From Duncaniella muricolitica (GTDB lineage Bacteria; Bacteroidota; Bacteroidia; Bacteroidales; Muribaculaceae): a stretch of 64,000 nucleotides of DNA. Both the position numbers and the translations under genes were made by a program. Below the pieces are notes generated by a model. That model worked only from the letters and a program-made list of their open reading frames with translations. It ran no database searches and was not told where the DNA came from. Each line of letters opens with the position of its first letter. Position 1 is the stretch's first letter. The stretch is taken from positions 1,674,001 to 1,738,000 of the forward strand of contig CP061009.1 of the NCBI GenBank assembly GCA_025808375.1, given 5' to 3'. Positions 52,815 through 64,000 of this stretch are shown here, in pieces.

Positions 52815-55800
52815 TTAGCGGACAGTAATAATATTATATGTACGGGGAAGAACGAGCAGGGGCAAGATGAGCAGGATTGCGAGAATCGATATTGTCAGGC
52901 CGCTCATAGTGCCGATGGCCAGAGGGAACCAGAAGGATTCTTTGCTCTCGCCGATTATGAAGGGTATGAAGCCGAGAACGGTCGACATGACGGTCAACAG
53001 TATCGGGATTATCTTGATGCGGAAAGCACACAGGTAGGTTTTCAGCGGTCCTACGTGCGGATATCGGACACGTAACGAATTGTATTCGTTGAGGATGTAT
53101 ATGGCAGCGTTGACGGTGATGCCCGCAAGCAGTATGAAGGACGCAAAGCCCCCTTGGTCAAAGTTAAGTCTGAAAAGATAGAATGAGGCGAAGACTCCGA
53201 TGAATGACACCGGGATTATGAAGATGATGGCGAAGGGCTGGCGCAATGAGTTAAAGAGTATCGAGGTCGTGAAGAATATTATGGCCATGACGAGCAACAG
53301 CAGCCAGTACTTACCGCTTTCATCCTTGGTTTTCCATTGCCACCGCTCGCTCTCGGCTTTATATCCGACAGGCATGAGATTGTTGATAGTCTCGAGGTCG
53401 CGGTCGAGCACTTTGTCGCCCTGCATGTTGGAGCCGATGTATTCATATTGAAGGCACATCACATATTCCTGATTTTTCTTGACGATGTCATGCGGGGCCT
53501 GACGGCGTTCGATAACACCGATGTCTGACAGCTTGAATGTGCGGCCTCCGACAGTAAAAGGCTGACGCATGAGTGTGAAAATATCGTAGGCATCCGACTG
53601 GATGGAATAGAGATTTATACGCTGTGATGAGCGGTCGATGACAACTTGTCCGCAGTTAATTCCCCGACCGAAGGTCGGCTGGATAGCCGAGAAGAGCTGT
53701 GTGGCGGTGATGCCGTATTTAGCCATGCGGTCCCGGTCAAAGACCAGGTGAAACTCGGTGTAATCATCCTTCCAGTTGGAGAACTCCGACGCCACTGTCA
53801 CCTCCTTGATGCGACGGTGGGTCAGCAGTGTGTCACGCATACGGTAGGCCCAGTCGGAGAGTTCGTCATAGTTGTAGCCTGTCATCTTCACGCGGTAATT
53901 TCCGGCCGTCTCTCTGACATCGTTGCTGAAGCCCTGGTCTTCGAGACCATATACGCTCCATGAGCCGCCTCCGAGGGTGAGAGCCTTGGAGATGACCTCT
54001 CCTTTCAGCCTGTATGGGAACCCATCATGTTGATGCCGCTCATTGAACATCACCGAAATGGATGCACGGCGGGCACTTGACACAGAGGTCTGAAACTGAC
54101 GTATCTCATTGAATCCGCTGAGATAGGCCTCCATTTTCCTTATGAGTGCGTCCATCTGCCGGAGTGTCGCTCCGTTGGGCAGGGTGGCGTTGATATGCAG
54201 AACCGGCTCACTGTTGTCGCGGTCCCAGTAGGAACCGTTGTAGACTTTCTCGACAAACAGTCGCAGAGTGCCTCCGAGGGCGATGTCGGTTACAGGTCTG
54301 ATTTTCTCCCTGTATGTCGGACTTCCGAATATGGAGTTGTATTTCTCTGTCCAGTATCCTTCACCATCAATTTTGTCAGGGAGCATGAATACGGGCAATC
54401 CGAAGGCGAGTATCACAAGAATAATCATGATGGCTCTGAACCGAAGCGTGAACCGTACGATGCAGGTATAAAGACGTGAAAGGCTCAGAGCGAATCGGCG
54501 GCGCAGGCTGCGGAATTTTACTTTCTTGCCATTGTGTCTGTGTATGCCGAGTCTGTCCACAAGTGCCGGCACAAGCATCAGTGCCACCGCGAGCGAGACG
54601 GTGAGATTGATTATGACTACTGTGACAAAATCCTCCAGACTTAGGCGGGTCTTCTCGTCCATAAAATAGACTACCGACAATGCCCCGACAGTAGTGACAG
54701 TAGCGGCAAGAATGGCCGTGAAAGCACGCAGGTTATGGCGATGCGTATAGTGATCGGCCATAACAATGAGGTTGTCGATGACGAGATTGAGCGAGATGGT
54801 GATTCCCGCGAGTGTATAGAGCTGGATTTCAATGTGAGTCAAATAGTAGAATACTGCCGCCACAGCGAGATTAATTGTCAACCCTATGGTTATCATCAGC
54901 ACATAGCGGAGATTGAGAGTGACAAGGCCAACGAACATCAGGAGTATCAGCACTGTGAGTCCCGTGCGGAAATATATCTTGTCAAGTTCGCTGCGTATAT
55001 TCTCTGTCGCGTCATATGAGAGGTCAATCATGTAGCTTTCAGGCATTATGGTTGCAAATCTGTTGACAGCGGCCCTGATTTCTTCGGCCAGTGCGAGCTG
55101 GTTGGCATCCTCTTCGGACGTAATGTTTACATAGATGGAGTTGAGTCCGTTGATGCGGAAATAGCTTTTAGGTTCCGACTCGGTGTGTGTGATACTCACG
55201 AGTTTGTCAAGACTGATTGATGAGTAGTTATTCAGTCCGACTGAGATTTCCGACGGAATAAATGAGTCGGCAGTGCCGTCGGCGTGCATTGACAGGCGGA
55301 TGTATTCAGAATTGTCGCCGTCACCGGATATTACGGGTGCGATGCCGAGAAATTCACTCGAATAATGCTCGCGTATGGCCTGACGTAAATCGGCCGGTGT
55401 GAGGCCGAGCGATGATAGCCTGTCTATGTCGTAATGCAGTTGCCACTCCATAGGCTGCGCACCGTTGAGTTCCACCTTATATACTCCGGGGATACGGGCA
55501 AGGAGCGGTCTGAGATTGTCTTCTCCATAAGTCTGGATTTCTGACGGATTGGCCGGCGCGTTGAGACGGTAGACCATGAATGGGCGGGAGCTCTCTTTCT
55601 CCACCGCGTGGGCCGAGATGGAGGGATAGCTAGCTGACACCCTCGGGCAGTTCGCTCCAGATCTGCCTGACAAGTGTCGAGACTTCAAACCGCACCATGT
55701 CGATGTCGGCATGCTTGTCAAGGTCGATTGACACACGGCCGCTCCCATTGGAGGATTTTTGAGTTGATGCCTTTCACGCCACCGACATGCGCGAGTACCG

Positions 55801-55987
55801 ACTCGAGACGCGAGGTGACCTCGGTCTCGACAGTCCTGGCCGAGCTGCCTTGCATCGAGAAACTGACTGTAAGCGACGGCAGATTGCGCGAGGGGACGAG
55901 TTTGACCGGAAGAAGCGGCACAAGCGCGCATCCCACCAGTGACAGGACGATAAAAATGACGATTATGGAGAAGGAGCGTGAGGACAT
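52815..55987 (-). pseudogene. RND efflux permease (second), with two frameshifts near the start
   Basis: From ATG 55987: MSSRSFSIIVIFIVLSLVGC opens the first membrane helix and periplasmic loop. At a run of five A near 55757-55761 the frame is lost and at ~55625-55632 it is regained, so the ~45 codons between read in another frame. The remainder has the 12-helix RND layout (LTVLILLMFVGLVTLNLRYV; IDNLIVMADHYTHRHN; GGFASFILLAGITVNAAIYI; FIPFIIGESKESFWFPLAIG). RND pumps expel drugs or metals with a periplasmic adaptor and TolC. If the indels are errors, the gene is intact at ~1057 aa. Third gene of the efflux operon. Confidence 0.85.
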
Positions 55988-55990
55988 CTG

Positions 55991-57460
55991 TCAGTTTTTC
56001 AGTTCAAATTTCTCAGAGAGAGGCATGTCGAGTTCGAAGTCGTGTAACGTCAGCCACCGTATTTTGTAATGGCTGAGCCAAAAGTTCTGGAGGGCGGCGA
56101 TATAATTTTTGGCGGCTTCCTGTCGTCGGTTGAGCGAGAGGGTTATACTGTTTATATCCGCCTTACCGATAATAAATCGTTGCCGAGTCTGTGTATATGC
56201 GGTCTCGGCAAGATCAAGAGCTTCGGATGCCGACGTGATGAGACGCTGACGCACTTCATAATCGGAGACGGTCATGATAATATCTTCCTCCACACTAAGC
56301 TCATCCTGACGGGCTGCGATACGCGACACATTCAGATTGTTGCGGGCCATATTGACCTTGCCTTTTCTTACCCCCCAGTCAATCAACGGCACAGATATGG
56401 ACACCGACACAAGGTCCTGGCGAAGCGGCGAGCGGTATGCTCCTGAAAAATCATCGGACACTCGGTTGAAACCCACCGAGGCGTTGACCGAGGCGTTAAA
56501 CCGGGACTCGACCTTGGCCCTGTTGAGTTCCCTTTCGCCTTCAAGTATGGTCTGACGATGGCCAAGTATCGTCGGGTTATTCTCTTTGGCCATGGCAAGA
56601 GCCGCATCCAAGGGAATCGCCGTAGCAAGCGGGCGGCCAGGTAGCTTAAGCTCTATCTCGGTATTCTTGTCCATGCCGAGGAACGAAGCGAGCGAAAACG
56701 AGGCCCTTTTGAGTGCGATACGGCAGTTCTCAAGAGTATTGCGGGCGTTTACTTTATCGAGTTCGAGAGTGAGCAGGTCGGCGCGGGAGATAGCTGCGAT
56801 TTTAAAACGTCGTTCGCCGATAACGTAGAGTGTGTCGCACGAGGCCACATTTTCCTCGGCAAGCTGATATTCAGCCTGGGCAAGAGCGAGAGCGAAGAAA
56901 TAGGTGACAGCCTGTTCGCTGACCGATTCCATATTGTAAAGCAACTCCTTTTTTGCTTTCTCGTAGCGCAGCGGTTCGATTTTACGTTCCCACCTGAAGG
57001 CATTGAAGCCGAGCAGGTTTTGGCGGTAACCTATACGCACGGGGACAGAGGAATACTGAGTATATTTATTCTGTCCGAAATTACGAATGTATTCGAGGTC
57101 GGTCTCCAGATAGAACGAGCCGCCAAGGAGATCAAAGTTCTGGGTTACCTCCAATCCGGCCGAAGCACTGAACATCTGCTGCTGGCGGAATATGTCGATA
57201 TTCTGCTCCGAGTCATAACGCTGGGTCATGTAGCGGTAATATTTTGCAGGTGTAGCTGTGAGCGACAGACTCGGAAGTCTGTTGGCCTTGAAACTGACAT
57301 ATTGCCAATAACCGGCCTGATACAGGTTGCGGTATCTGAAAGCCATGAGAGAGGAGTCATTGGCCAGCTCGATTGTCTCTTCAAGCGTCAATGTTATAGC
57401 TGAAGCAGTGACAGGCAGGAGCAATGCGATTATGGGCAGGAATATCTTACTTATTTTCAT
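55991..57460 (-). CDS. TolC-family outer-membrane efflux protein
   Basis: 489 aa. Signal peptide MKISKIFLPIIALLLPVTASA (cleavage after TASA). Two homologous helical repeats follow, with the usual LTLEETIELANDSS start and TIELKLPG between them; the second repeat begins AIPLDAALAMAKENNPTILG. It forms the outer-membrane channel of the RND pumps encoded on both sides: it overlaps the first permease gene by 14 bp and is 3 bp from the second. Confidence 0.9.
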   Translation of the reverse strand: MKISKIFLPIIALLLPVTASAITLTLEETIELANDSSLMAFRYRNLYQAGYWQYVSFKANRLPSLSLTATPAKYYRYMTQRYDSEQNIDIFRQQQMFSASAGLEVTQNFDLLGGSFYLETDLEYIRNFGQNKYTQYSSVPVRIGYRQNLLGFNAFRWERKIEPLRYEKAKKELLYNMESVSEQAVTYFFALALAQAEYQLAEENVASCDTLYVIGERRFKIAAISRADLLTLELDKVNARNTLENCRIALKRASFSLASFLGMDKNTEIELKLPGRPLATAIPLDAALAMAKENNPTILGHRQTILEGERELNRAKVESRFNASVNASVGFNRVSDDFSGAYRSPLRQDLVSVSISVPLIDWGVRKGKVNMARNNLNVSRIAARQDELSVEEDIIMTVSDYEVRQRLITSASEALDLAETAYTQTRQRFIIGKADINSITLSLNRRQEAAKNYIAALQNFWLSHYKIRWLTLHDFELDMPLSEKFELKN

Positions 57461-60419
57461 GTTTGCGATAGATTAGCCAGTAGAACAACGGGATAACAAA
57501 TATGCTGACGAGGGTGCCGACCACCATCGAGCCAATCATCGCAATTGCGAGCGGACGCTGAAGCTCAGAGCCCATGTCGGAGGTGAATAACACCGGGAGC
57601 ATGGCGAATATGGTGGTCAGGGAGGTCATGATTATGGCGCGCAGACGGCGTCGGCCTGCTGTATGTATTGCCTCTGTCAGAGGCATGCCCCCCTTGCGCA
57701 GTTCGTTGATGGCATCGAGTTTGAGGATTGAATCATTGACCACGATGCCGCATGTCACTATTATATCTATGGCCGACATGAGGTTGAGCGTCTGACCGAA
57801 AATCATGAGGGCAAGCAGTGCGAAGAATGTGTCGACCGGAATCTCAAGCAACACTATGAGGGGCTGGAGGAAACTCTCGAACTGGGCGCAGAGAATGAAA
57901 TACATGAGCATGACTGACACAAGAAGTATCACCGTCAGTTCCTTCATCATGCGGGCATTGCTGAAAAAACCGCCGGCAAACTCCACCTCATGAGAGCCGT
58001 CGCGGGCTACTGTCTCGCGTATGGTCTCGATGACTTTCTCCTCACGGCCGGGGACTTCAAGACCTACGGGCACATATTCGCCCGCTACGCCTGCGGTGAT
58101 GGTCTTGAGGTCTCGGCTGTGGCCAACCGACACGAGCGAGCGTAGGGGTAGCTCGGTGCGTATGCCGTTTTTATCGGCCCGTGCCCTGACGAATGTGTTG
58201 GCAAGGATATCGTTGATGCTCTGTTCACGTCCGGAAATCTCTATCGGGGTATATTCCTGATAGGCGCGGAGTGTCGACACGGTGTTGCCCTTGAAGGCAG
58301 TGCGCAACACTCGCTGTACCTCGGAGTAGTCGACATTGTAGACGGCAAGAAGTGTGCGGTCGACCGAGATGTCTATCTGCCGGCGCAACGGGATGGGAGA
58401 CAGACTCTCTCCGGTGGTCTCCGCGATGCGTCCGCACAGCGAGGTGAGGCTGTCAATCTTGCCGCTATCATTCATTGTGCTGCTGATTCTCGCTTCGACA
58501 TCGGCTTCGTCTGACGAGAAGATTTTCTCGAATATATTGCCCGTCTTATGAAATGAAACTGTCGCAGAGGGATATCTGTCTCTGATACGGTCAGCGATAC
58601 GGTTCTGAAGCGGCGATATATCTTCAGGTCGTGAGGTCATGAAATAAATCTCGGCCTCGGATGTGGACAGGTCGAAGTCGGATGACAGTATGTAATCCTG
58701 CATGCCGACATATGCCGAACTTATGACTGACGCGGAATTCTTGAGAGACTCGACCCGGCTGCGGTTTGTGTCAAGGTTGATATTCTCGTTCCAGTCGATT
58801 CGGGCTATTGTCTCGTTGCTGTCTATCTCAGGCATGCGCTCCTGACGCATAATCATGAACATTACGACGCATAGCGGGACAGTGAGTAGAGTTGTGGCGA
58901 TAAACGGCCATTTGTATCGGAAGCAGAAATCCATCCCGCGGTCATAAAGGCTGATAAAGGACTCATGGGAGGCAGATGACCGGTGTTGATTTTCATCGGC
59001 TGATTTTGCGTCTGTCCTTTTGGCCTTGTTGCATCTGTTCTCAAAAAGATAATACAGCACAGGCAGCAGTGTGATTCCGACGATATAACTTGCGGCAAGA
59101 CCGGCAGTGATTGAGAATGCCTGGTCGGAGAATATAGCTCCGGCAATACCGCTCATGAAGATAAGCGGGACAAATACGGCAACAGTTGTAAGGGATGAAG
59201 ACAGCATCGGTGTTATCATCTCGTTGGTGCCTTTGACGCAGGCGTCCATAAGCCCGTTGCCGCGATGTCGGAACTGGGTGATGTTTTCGGTGACTATGAC
59301 CGAATTGTCAATCATCATGCCGACGGCAAGAATCAGTCCGGCCATGGAGATGATATTTATTGACACGTGAAACAGGTAGAAGAGCAGGAATGTGAGAATG
59401 ACTCCGACGATTATGCTCAGTCCGATAATGAAGGATGAGCGCGTACTGCGCATGAAAATGAGGCACACCATAAATACAAGCAAAAGACCCAGGAGGAGGT
59501 TTTGCTCAAGATTGGAGATAGTGAAGTCGAGAAGCTCGGTCTGACTGCGGGTCTTGGAAAACTCTATGTCAGGATAGCGGTCTGAGAAATATTTTATGGT
59601 CGAGTCGAGAGCATCGTTCATCGCCTCCATGCTCTCCTCGCCATGCTTGATTATGGCAAGGGTCACGGCCCGCTTGCCGTTGTGCAGAGAATAGCCGGAG
59701 GGTGCGCGGGTGGTCAGGCTTGCTTCGGCAAAATCACCCAATTCCATAATCCTGCCGCCCTTACGGAACTTGATCCGCTCGACATCCTCGACCGAACGCA
59801 GGAGATTGGTGACGGCTATGTTGTACTCATAATAACCGTCGCGCACAGTCATTGAGCCGGGCTCGACATTGTTGGCGGTAAGTGCCGACTCAAGGTCTTC
59901 GACGGTCACTCCGGCTTGTGCCATACGGTCTAAATCAGGTGTTATCCGCAGCACTTTTCCCGGTACTCCGGTTATATCGACCATTGCAATCTGAGGCTGC
60001 TGCTCGAGACGGCGTCTGACAATATTGTCAGCAATGCCGGACATGTCGAGAAACGACATCCTGCCGTTTTCGTCACGCAGGGTCATTTGCAGATACAGTA
60101 CCGGAATGTCGGTAGCACTTGCCTTGACAGTCTTGGGGCGGCTGACGGTTTTTGGCAAGTAATTCATGGCCGCGTCAATCTTCTCGTTGACTTCGATAAA
60201 GGCGAGGTCGGTGTTGACACCATAGTCCATTGACAGCGAGATTATCGCTGAGCCGTCGCGGGTCTCGCTCTTGATCTCGTCAAGTCCGCCGACCTGCAAG
60301 AGCTGGCGGCGCAAGGGTGTGACAACGGTATTTTCAAGTTCGCGCGCCGAGACATTGTCTTCCGTGATTTGCACTGTAATGTGAGGAATATCAATGTCAG
60401 GAAGCAGCGATACCGGCAG
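57447..60419 (-). pseudogene. RND efflux permease (first), 5' end cut off by IS21
   Basis: About 990 codons remain; the frame is open to the IS21 junction (LPVSLLPDIDIPHITVQITE), so only the first ~20 residues, including much of the first membrane helix, are lost. Seen: periplasmic porter domains (GLDEIKSETRDGSAIISLSM), membrane region with GMMIDNSVIVTENI and FMSGIAGAIFSDQAFS, the second half FMIMRQERMPEIDSNE, and DIIVTCGIVVNDSILKLDAI. An internal ATG at 60374 could still start a shortened protein lacking the first helix. No membrane-fusion-protein gene is present; it may lie beyond the IS. Confidence 0.87.
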
Positions 60420-60538
60420 TGTAAAATTTAATCGAGAAGTGCGCCATGAAATCTAACCGAGAAGTGCGCCGGTTCAAAGGAGAATTTTAACCGGGGATTT
60501 TGAGTTATATTATAGTAATATCAACTCGGTCCCACAAA

Positions 60539-62225
60539 ATGAAAACTATGGTAGAAAGAAACGAGGTCCTGACACGTTATCATGTCAAGGGTCAGTCGAA
60601 GCGCCAGATTGCGGGAGAGATGCACATCAGCCGCCACACGGTAGACAGGATCGTGTGGGAGTATGAGCGTGTGTGTCTGGACGCCGACGGTGTCTGCGAC
60701 ATGAAGGCGTTCGCAACACTTTTTAGGTTCGGAGCCTAAGTTCAACACACCGGCGCGGACATGTCCGGTGGTGACGGATGAAATCAAGGGGATTATCCGC
60801 AAGTGTCTTGAAGACAATCGTGTGCGTCGGGTCACAGGCATGCGCAAGCTTCAGTGGACGTGTCGCAGCATCCACACGATGCTTCTGGAGCGGGGCTTTA
60901 CGCTCAGTTATCCGAGTGTGTGCAATCATGTCAGACGCATCAGTGCGACCATGGGCACCAGGCCGCAGAAGGAGGTCTATGTCAGGCGCGAGCATGATCC
61001 CGGGCAGGAGTGCGAGTTCGACTGGGGAGAGATCCCTCTTGTCATAGGCGGCCGCCGTCAGATGGTGCAGATGGCCGTGTTCACTCTGCTGCATTCCAAC
61101 CGGCGCAGCGCATGGCTGTTCCGTCGTCAGGACACGCTGTCGCTGATGGAGGCCCACCGTAATTTCTTTGATGAGATACAGGGTGTTCCTTTAGACCATG
61201 GTGTACGACAACATGAAGGTTGCCGTCACTATCCGCACCGGTCGTCAGGGACGTCCGGCTGTCAAAGTACCCCACAAAGGCCATAGCGTCTTTCTCTGTA
61301 TTATAAATTCGAGGAGCGGTTCTGCAATGCGCGCTCGGGTTGGGAGAAGGGCTCGGTGGAGCGCTCGGTGGAAATCGTGCGCCATGCGGCGTTCGTGTCC
61401 CGCCAGTCGTTCGAGACTCTTGATGCGGCTCAGAACTGGCTTGACCGTATTCTACATAAAAATCAACTCCACTTCGGGTATCACCGGCATCAGCGACAGT
61501 CAGAAGCAGGAGCGTATCCGCGCCGATTTGTACTGCCTACAGCCGGCTCCGCAGCCGATGGGCTGCTTTGAGGCCGAGGAGCATACCCCTGACAGCTACG
61601 GCACGATAAACGTTGACTACAACAATTATTCCGTGCCCGAAGGACTCGTTGGAAGCAGTGTGCTGGCCCGTGTATACTCCGGTCATATAGCCATATATCA
61701 TCAAGGACGCAGGGTTGCAGACCATGTAAGACTGGAGGGCAAGGGCGGCTGGAGCATGCAACTGGAGCACTACCTCGGCACTTTTCTTCGCAAGCGGGCG
61801 CTCTGGACAACTCTACGGCCATGCGTCAGGTTCCGGCGGAACTTGCCGAGCTCTACCGGATCCACTTCTGTCCCGGTCGGCAGAGGGAGTTTATCCGGTT
61901 CATGATGTATGCGCGCGACCACGGCATCATGCAGTCCCGGATTACAGCCGCTGCACGCAGCCTGCGCCTCAAAGGTGTCAGACACATGACCGCAGACCAT
62001 CTCAAAGTGGAACTTGACTCCATGCTGAAAAACAGATGTGTCTGAAAATGACGCGGATGCCATCGCTTCCGTATCCTCTCTTGACATCCATCCCCGCCAA
62101 CAGAAAAACCTCAATCGAAGAGCACGCGGTGACTACACTCGACTCGCTTACCGCTGTCCTGTGCAGCCATCCAAAGTCACACGCAGGCAACATCAACAAC
62201 TGATTGGAAAATGGAAGAAAAACAA
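60539..62225 (+). pseudogene. istA: IS21 transposase IstA, copy III, frameshifted
   Basis: Same order as copy I. The longest clean piece is 60768-61200 (FDWGEIPLVIGGRRQMVQMA and FFDEIQGVPL). The shared breaks at 60718-60731 and ~61285-61307 are present. A private extra A at ~61458-61462 (AAAAATC against AAAATC in copy I) and a missing C at ~61795 break it further. Confidence 0.8.
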
Positions 62226-62980
62226 AGACATTAAAAATAATACGTAAAGCGGCCACAGAGCCTTAAACTCCCATTGTGGCGCGATGCCCTTGACCAGTAT
62301 ATAAGCCGCTTCGCCGCCGAATCATGGAGCGTGCAGCACCTCATGGCCGTCATGATGCAGGACCAGCTTAAAAATGCGTGCCGACAACCGCCGCCGCACT
62401 CTGATAAAGCGTGCCGACTTTCCGCAACTCAAATATCTGGGCGACCTCATTGTCGACGAACTCCCCGATGACGCACGCACCGCTCTGCCACTGCTGCGGT
62501 CGCTCGACTTCGTCCGGCAAGGACGAAACCTCGTCCTGTACGGCAATCCCGAACAGGCAAAACGCACATTGCCACTGCTCTGGGGTATCGAGGCCTGCAC
62601 TCAGGGCATGACCGTAATGTTCACCTCCGTGCCACGGCTTATAACGCAAATCAAAGAGGCACGGCAAGAACGCGCACTCCGTTCTCTTGAAAAACAGGTT
62701 CATCAACTACGACCTTGTGATATGCGACGAGTTCGGATACGTCTCCTGTGACAAAGAAGCCGGCGAATTGCTCTTCAACCATCTGTCTCTCAGAGCCGGA
62801 AAGAAAACAGTCATCATCACTACAAACCTGGCCTTCAACAGATGGAGCGAGATTATCGCCGACAAAGTCCTCGTGACAGCAATGGTAGACCGCCTGACCC
62901 ACAAAGCCGTGCTCTTAAACATGACCGGAGAATCATTCAGAATGAAAGAAACGAAGAAAATACTCCAAAATCAACTATAA
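62211..62980 (+). pseudogene. istB: IS21 helper ATPase IstB, copy III, frameshifted
   Basis: Opens MEENKDIK-like with an extra A, then WRDALDQYISRFAAESW. The Walker A is disrupted as in copy II (GNPEQAKRT). The last 97 codons (RFINYDLVICDEFGY to LQNQL) are clean. Near-identical to the others outside homopolymers. Confidence 0.8.
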
Positions 62981-63067
62981 TTATATCTAATTTCTTAAAT
63001 TTGCATGTCCTATGAAACGGTGCATTTCTCAATTAGAATCTGGCGCACTTCTCGATTAAATTTTACA

Positions 63068-63370
63068 GGTCTAGCCGAAAAAGGCTTCATCGTCATAGAC
63101 AGCGACGGTATCATCAGCCTTACCGAAGAGGGGCGGCGACTCGCCGTTGACATAGAGCCATACGACCTGTTCGACACACTGCGCAACCCGGATTTCAGTC
63201 CTAACGCAGTTCTTCTCGGCGACATGAAAGGGCGTCAGGCAATCACCAACTTTGAGGAATGGCTCACCGTCACCATCGGCGACATCCTCAAATATGTGCC
63301 GAGAGAGGACAACGGCGACACCCCGAAAGGCGAAATTACGGATGAAATTCCGGCATTGCCCGAAAAATAG
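63068..63370 (+). pseudogene. C-terminal fragment of an unknown gene
   Basis: Open frame from the IS21 edge: GLAEKGFIVIDSDGIISLTE, EGRRLAVDIEPYDLFDTLRN, then a helical tail (FEEWLTVTIGDILKYVPRED). The first 25 residues resemble the wing of a winged-helix protein, but this is a weak call. It probably belonged to a conjugative element, judged by the HTH gene that follows. The start is lost at the IS21 junction. Confidence 0.5.
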
Positions 63371-63462
63371 ACGCTGATCCATAGCGCATAATCCGATAAA
63401 AATCGCTAACTTTGCCACTGAATCGCAGTCATAATTTATTTTGATTGTGGATTTAGTGGTGA

Positions 63463-63493
63463 GAAGGCGGGAGGGATACCCGCCTTCTTTTTT
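63463..63493 (+). terminator. Intrinsic terminator
   Basis: GAAGGCGGG (63463-63471) pairs with CCCGCCTTC (63479-63487), followed by TTTTTT. It lies upstream of the HTH gene. A TAACTTTG-type box precedes it (about 63405-63412), so a short transcript of about 70 nt, or an attenuated leader for the HTH gene, is possible. Confidence 0.7.
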
Positions 63494-63531
63494 CAAACAC
63501 ATATCCCGTCCACCACTTAATCCACCAATAC

Positions 63532-63840
63532 ATGACTGATATAATTTCATTAGTAAACAATGGAGGTCGTGGCATAATCGTGTCTTTGACGGCAGGAGAT
63601 TTGTCAGACCTTCTCGATAATGCTATCGCAAAGGCGAAGGACGAAATCTTGCCGACAATGGTAAGTGCCGCACAAGAAGATTTGCTCACCAAGAAAGAGG
63701 TTATGAAAAAATTTGGTGTCTGCGACACCACCTTGTGGCATTGGCGCAACAAGGGCTATCTCGAAGCTGTCAAAGTCGGGCGTAAGGTTTGTTACCGTCG
63801 AAGCGAAGTGGAAAGAGTAATAAAATTACGAGTTCGCTAA
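63532..63840 (+). CDS. Helix-turn-helix protein (excisionase-like)
   Basis: 102 aa: an N-terminal helical part (LTAGDLSDLLDNAIAKAKDE) and an HTH_17/MerR-like domain at about 50-97 (LLTKKEVMKKFGVCDTTLWH, NKGYLEAVKVGRKVCYR, RSEVERVIKL). This form is common in Bacteroides mobile elements, where it acts in excision or regulation. The terminator hairpin 15 bp downstream closes the unit. Confidence 0.8.
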   Translation: MTDIISLVNNGGRGIIVSLTAGDLSDLLDNAIAKAKDEILPTMVSAAQEDLLTKKEVMKKFGVCDTTLWHWRNKGYLEAVKVGRKVCYRRSEVERVIKLRVR

Positions 63841-63856
63841 ATTTCTACTAATCCAA

Positions 63857-63900
63857 AAATGGCGAGGATAGCAATGCTACATGCTGTTCTCGCCATAAAT
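63857..63900 (+). terminator. Terminator after the HTH gene
   Basis: ATGGCGAG (63859-63866) pairs with CTCGCCAT (63888-63895) around a loop with further pairing (AGCA/TGCT), then AAATTTTTA. The remaining ~100 bp to the window end show no gene. Confidence 0.65.
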
Positions 63901-64000
63901 TTTTATTTGAAGATATGATGACAATTAAACGGTGCCATTTATTTCTACATACTTTAACATTGAAAAAATACTCAACGTTTAATTATTTCAATTTAATAGA

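Larger units (their letters stand above)
60420..63067 (+). mobile_element. IS21-family insertion sequence, copy III
   Basis: 2648 bp with the same ends as copies I and II. Flanks ACCGGCAG and GGTCTAGC do not match. On the left it cuts an RND permease gene; on the right the sequence is part of an unrelated gene, so the insertion is accompanied by a rearrangement or a false join. Confidence 0.92.

Overview
This window looks like a mosaic accessory region of a gut Bacteroidales chromosome (Bacteroidaceae or Muribaculaceae-like; family is inference). The evidence is the recurring TAnnTTTG -7 promoter boxes, Bacteroidales conjugative-element genes (PcfJ, PcfK, DUF3873, DUF3945, RteB-like, RteC, an IntDOT-like integrase) and the near absence of housekeeping genes. 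No tRNA, rRNA or CRISPR array was found.

Layout. 1-2763 (minus): a CBASS locus, the start of a CD-NTase gene and a capV phospholipase gene split by an IS4-type insertion. 2900-5500 (minus): conjugative-element genes, followed by about 600 bp of long imperfect inverted repeats. 6100-15100: a decayed toxin-antitoxin and defence-remnant zone punctuated by four copies of an ~85-bp promoter-like repeat. It holds a DUF6577 antitoxin with a truncated AbiEii partner, an AbiEi/nucleotidyltransferase/PP2C operon, and an AbiEi-like-Fic fusion gene split by a second copy of the same IS4-type element. 15115-17479: three genes of unknown function. 17640-17880: a putative ncRNA.

18100-33260 is the core of the window. 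An XRE regulator and a WYL regulator are followed by an operon for a degenerate N6-methyltransferase/histidine-kinase fusion, a response regulator, HsdM, HsdS, a DUF1016 PD-(D/E)xK nuclease and an extra-long HsdR. Three smaller genes follow (zinc ribbon, membrane protein, broken HNH nuclease). Three promoters in this locus carry the same inverted repeat starting exactly 28 nt upstream of the -7 box, suggesting one regulon. I regard this two-component-equipped type I R-M locus as the best candidate for an undescribed system.

33834-40566: two inverted IS21 copies around a fragment of conjugative element. 40900-46680: an RteB-like regulator, HicAB, a DUF4143 ATPase, an FRG-HEPN protein and an AbiJ_NTD4-like protein. 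46700-52720: a second ncRNA of the same type, an IntDOT-like integrase, a truncated rteC, a truncated second integrase, a frameshifted methyltransferase, a Crp-family regulator and transposase debris. 52815-60419 (minus): two RND permeases around a TolC-like protein, cut by a third IS21 copy (60420-63067). The window ends with a small HTH gene.

Caution: many broken genes differ from an open frame by one base in a homopolymer, and none of the three IS21 copies has matching target duplications. Sequencing-consensus error or repeat-mediated misjoining must therefore be excluded before the pseudogenes and the joins at IS21 are taken as biological.
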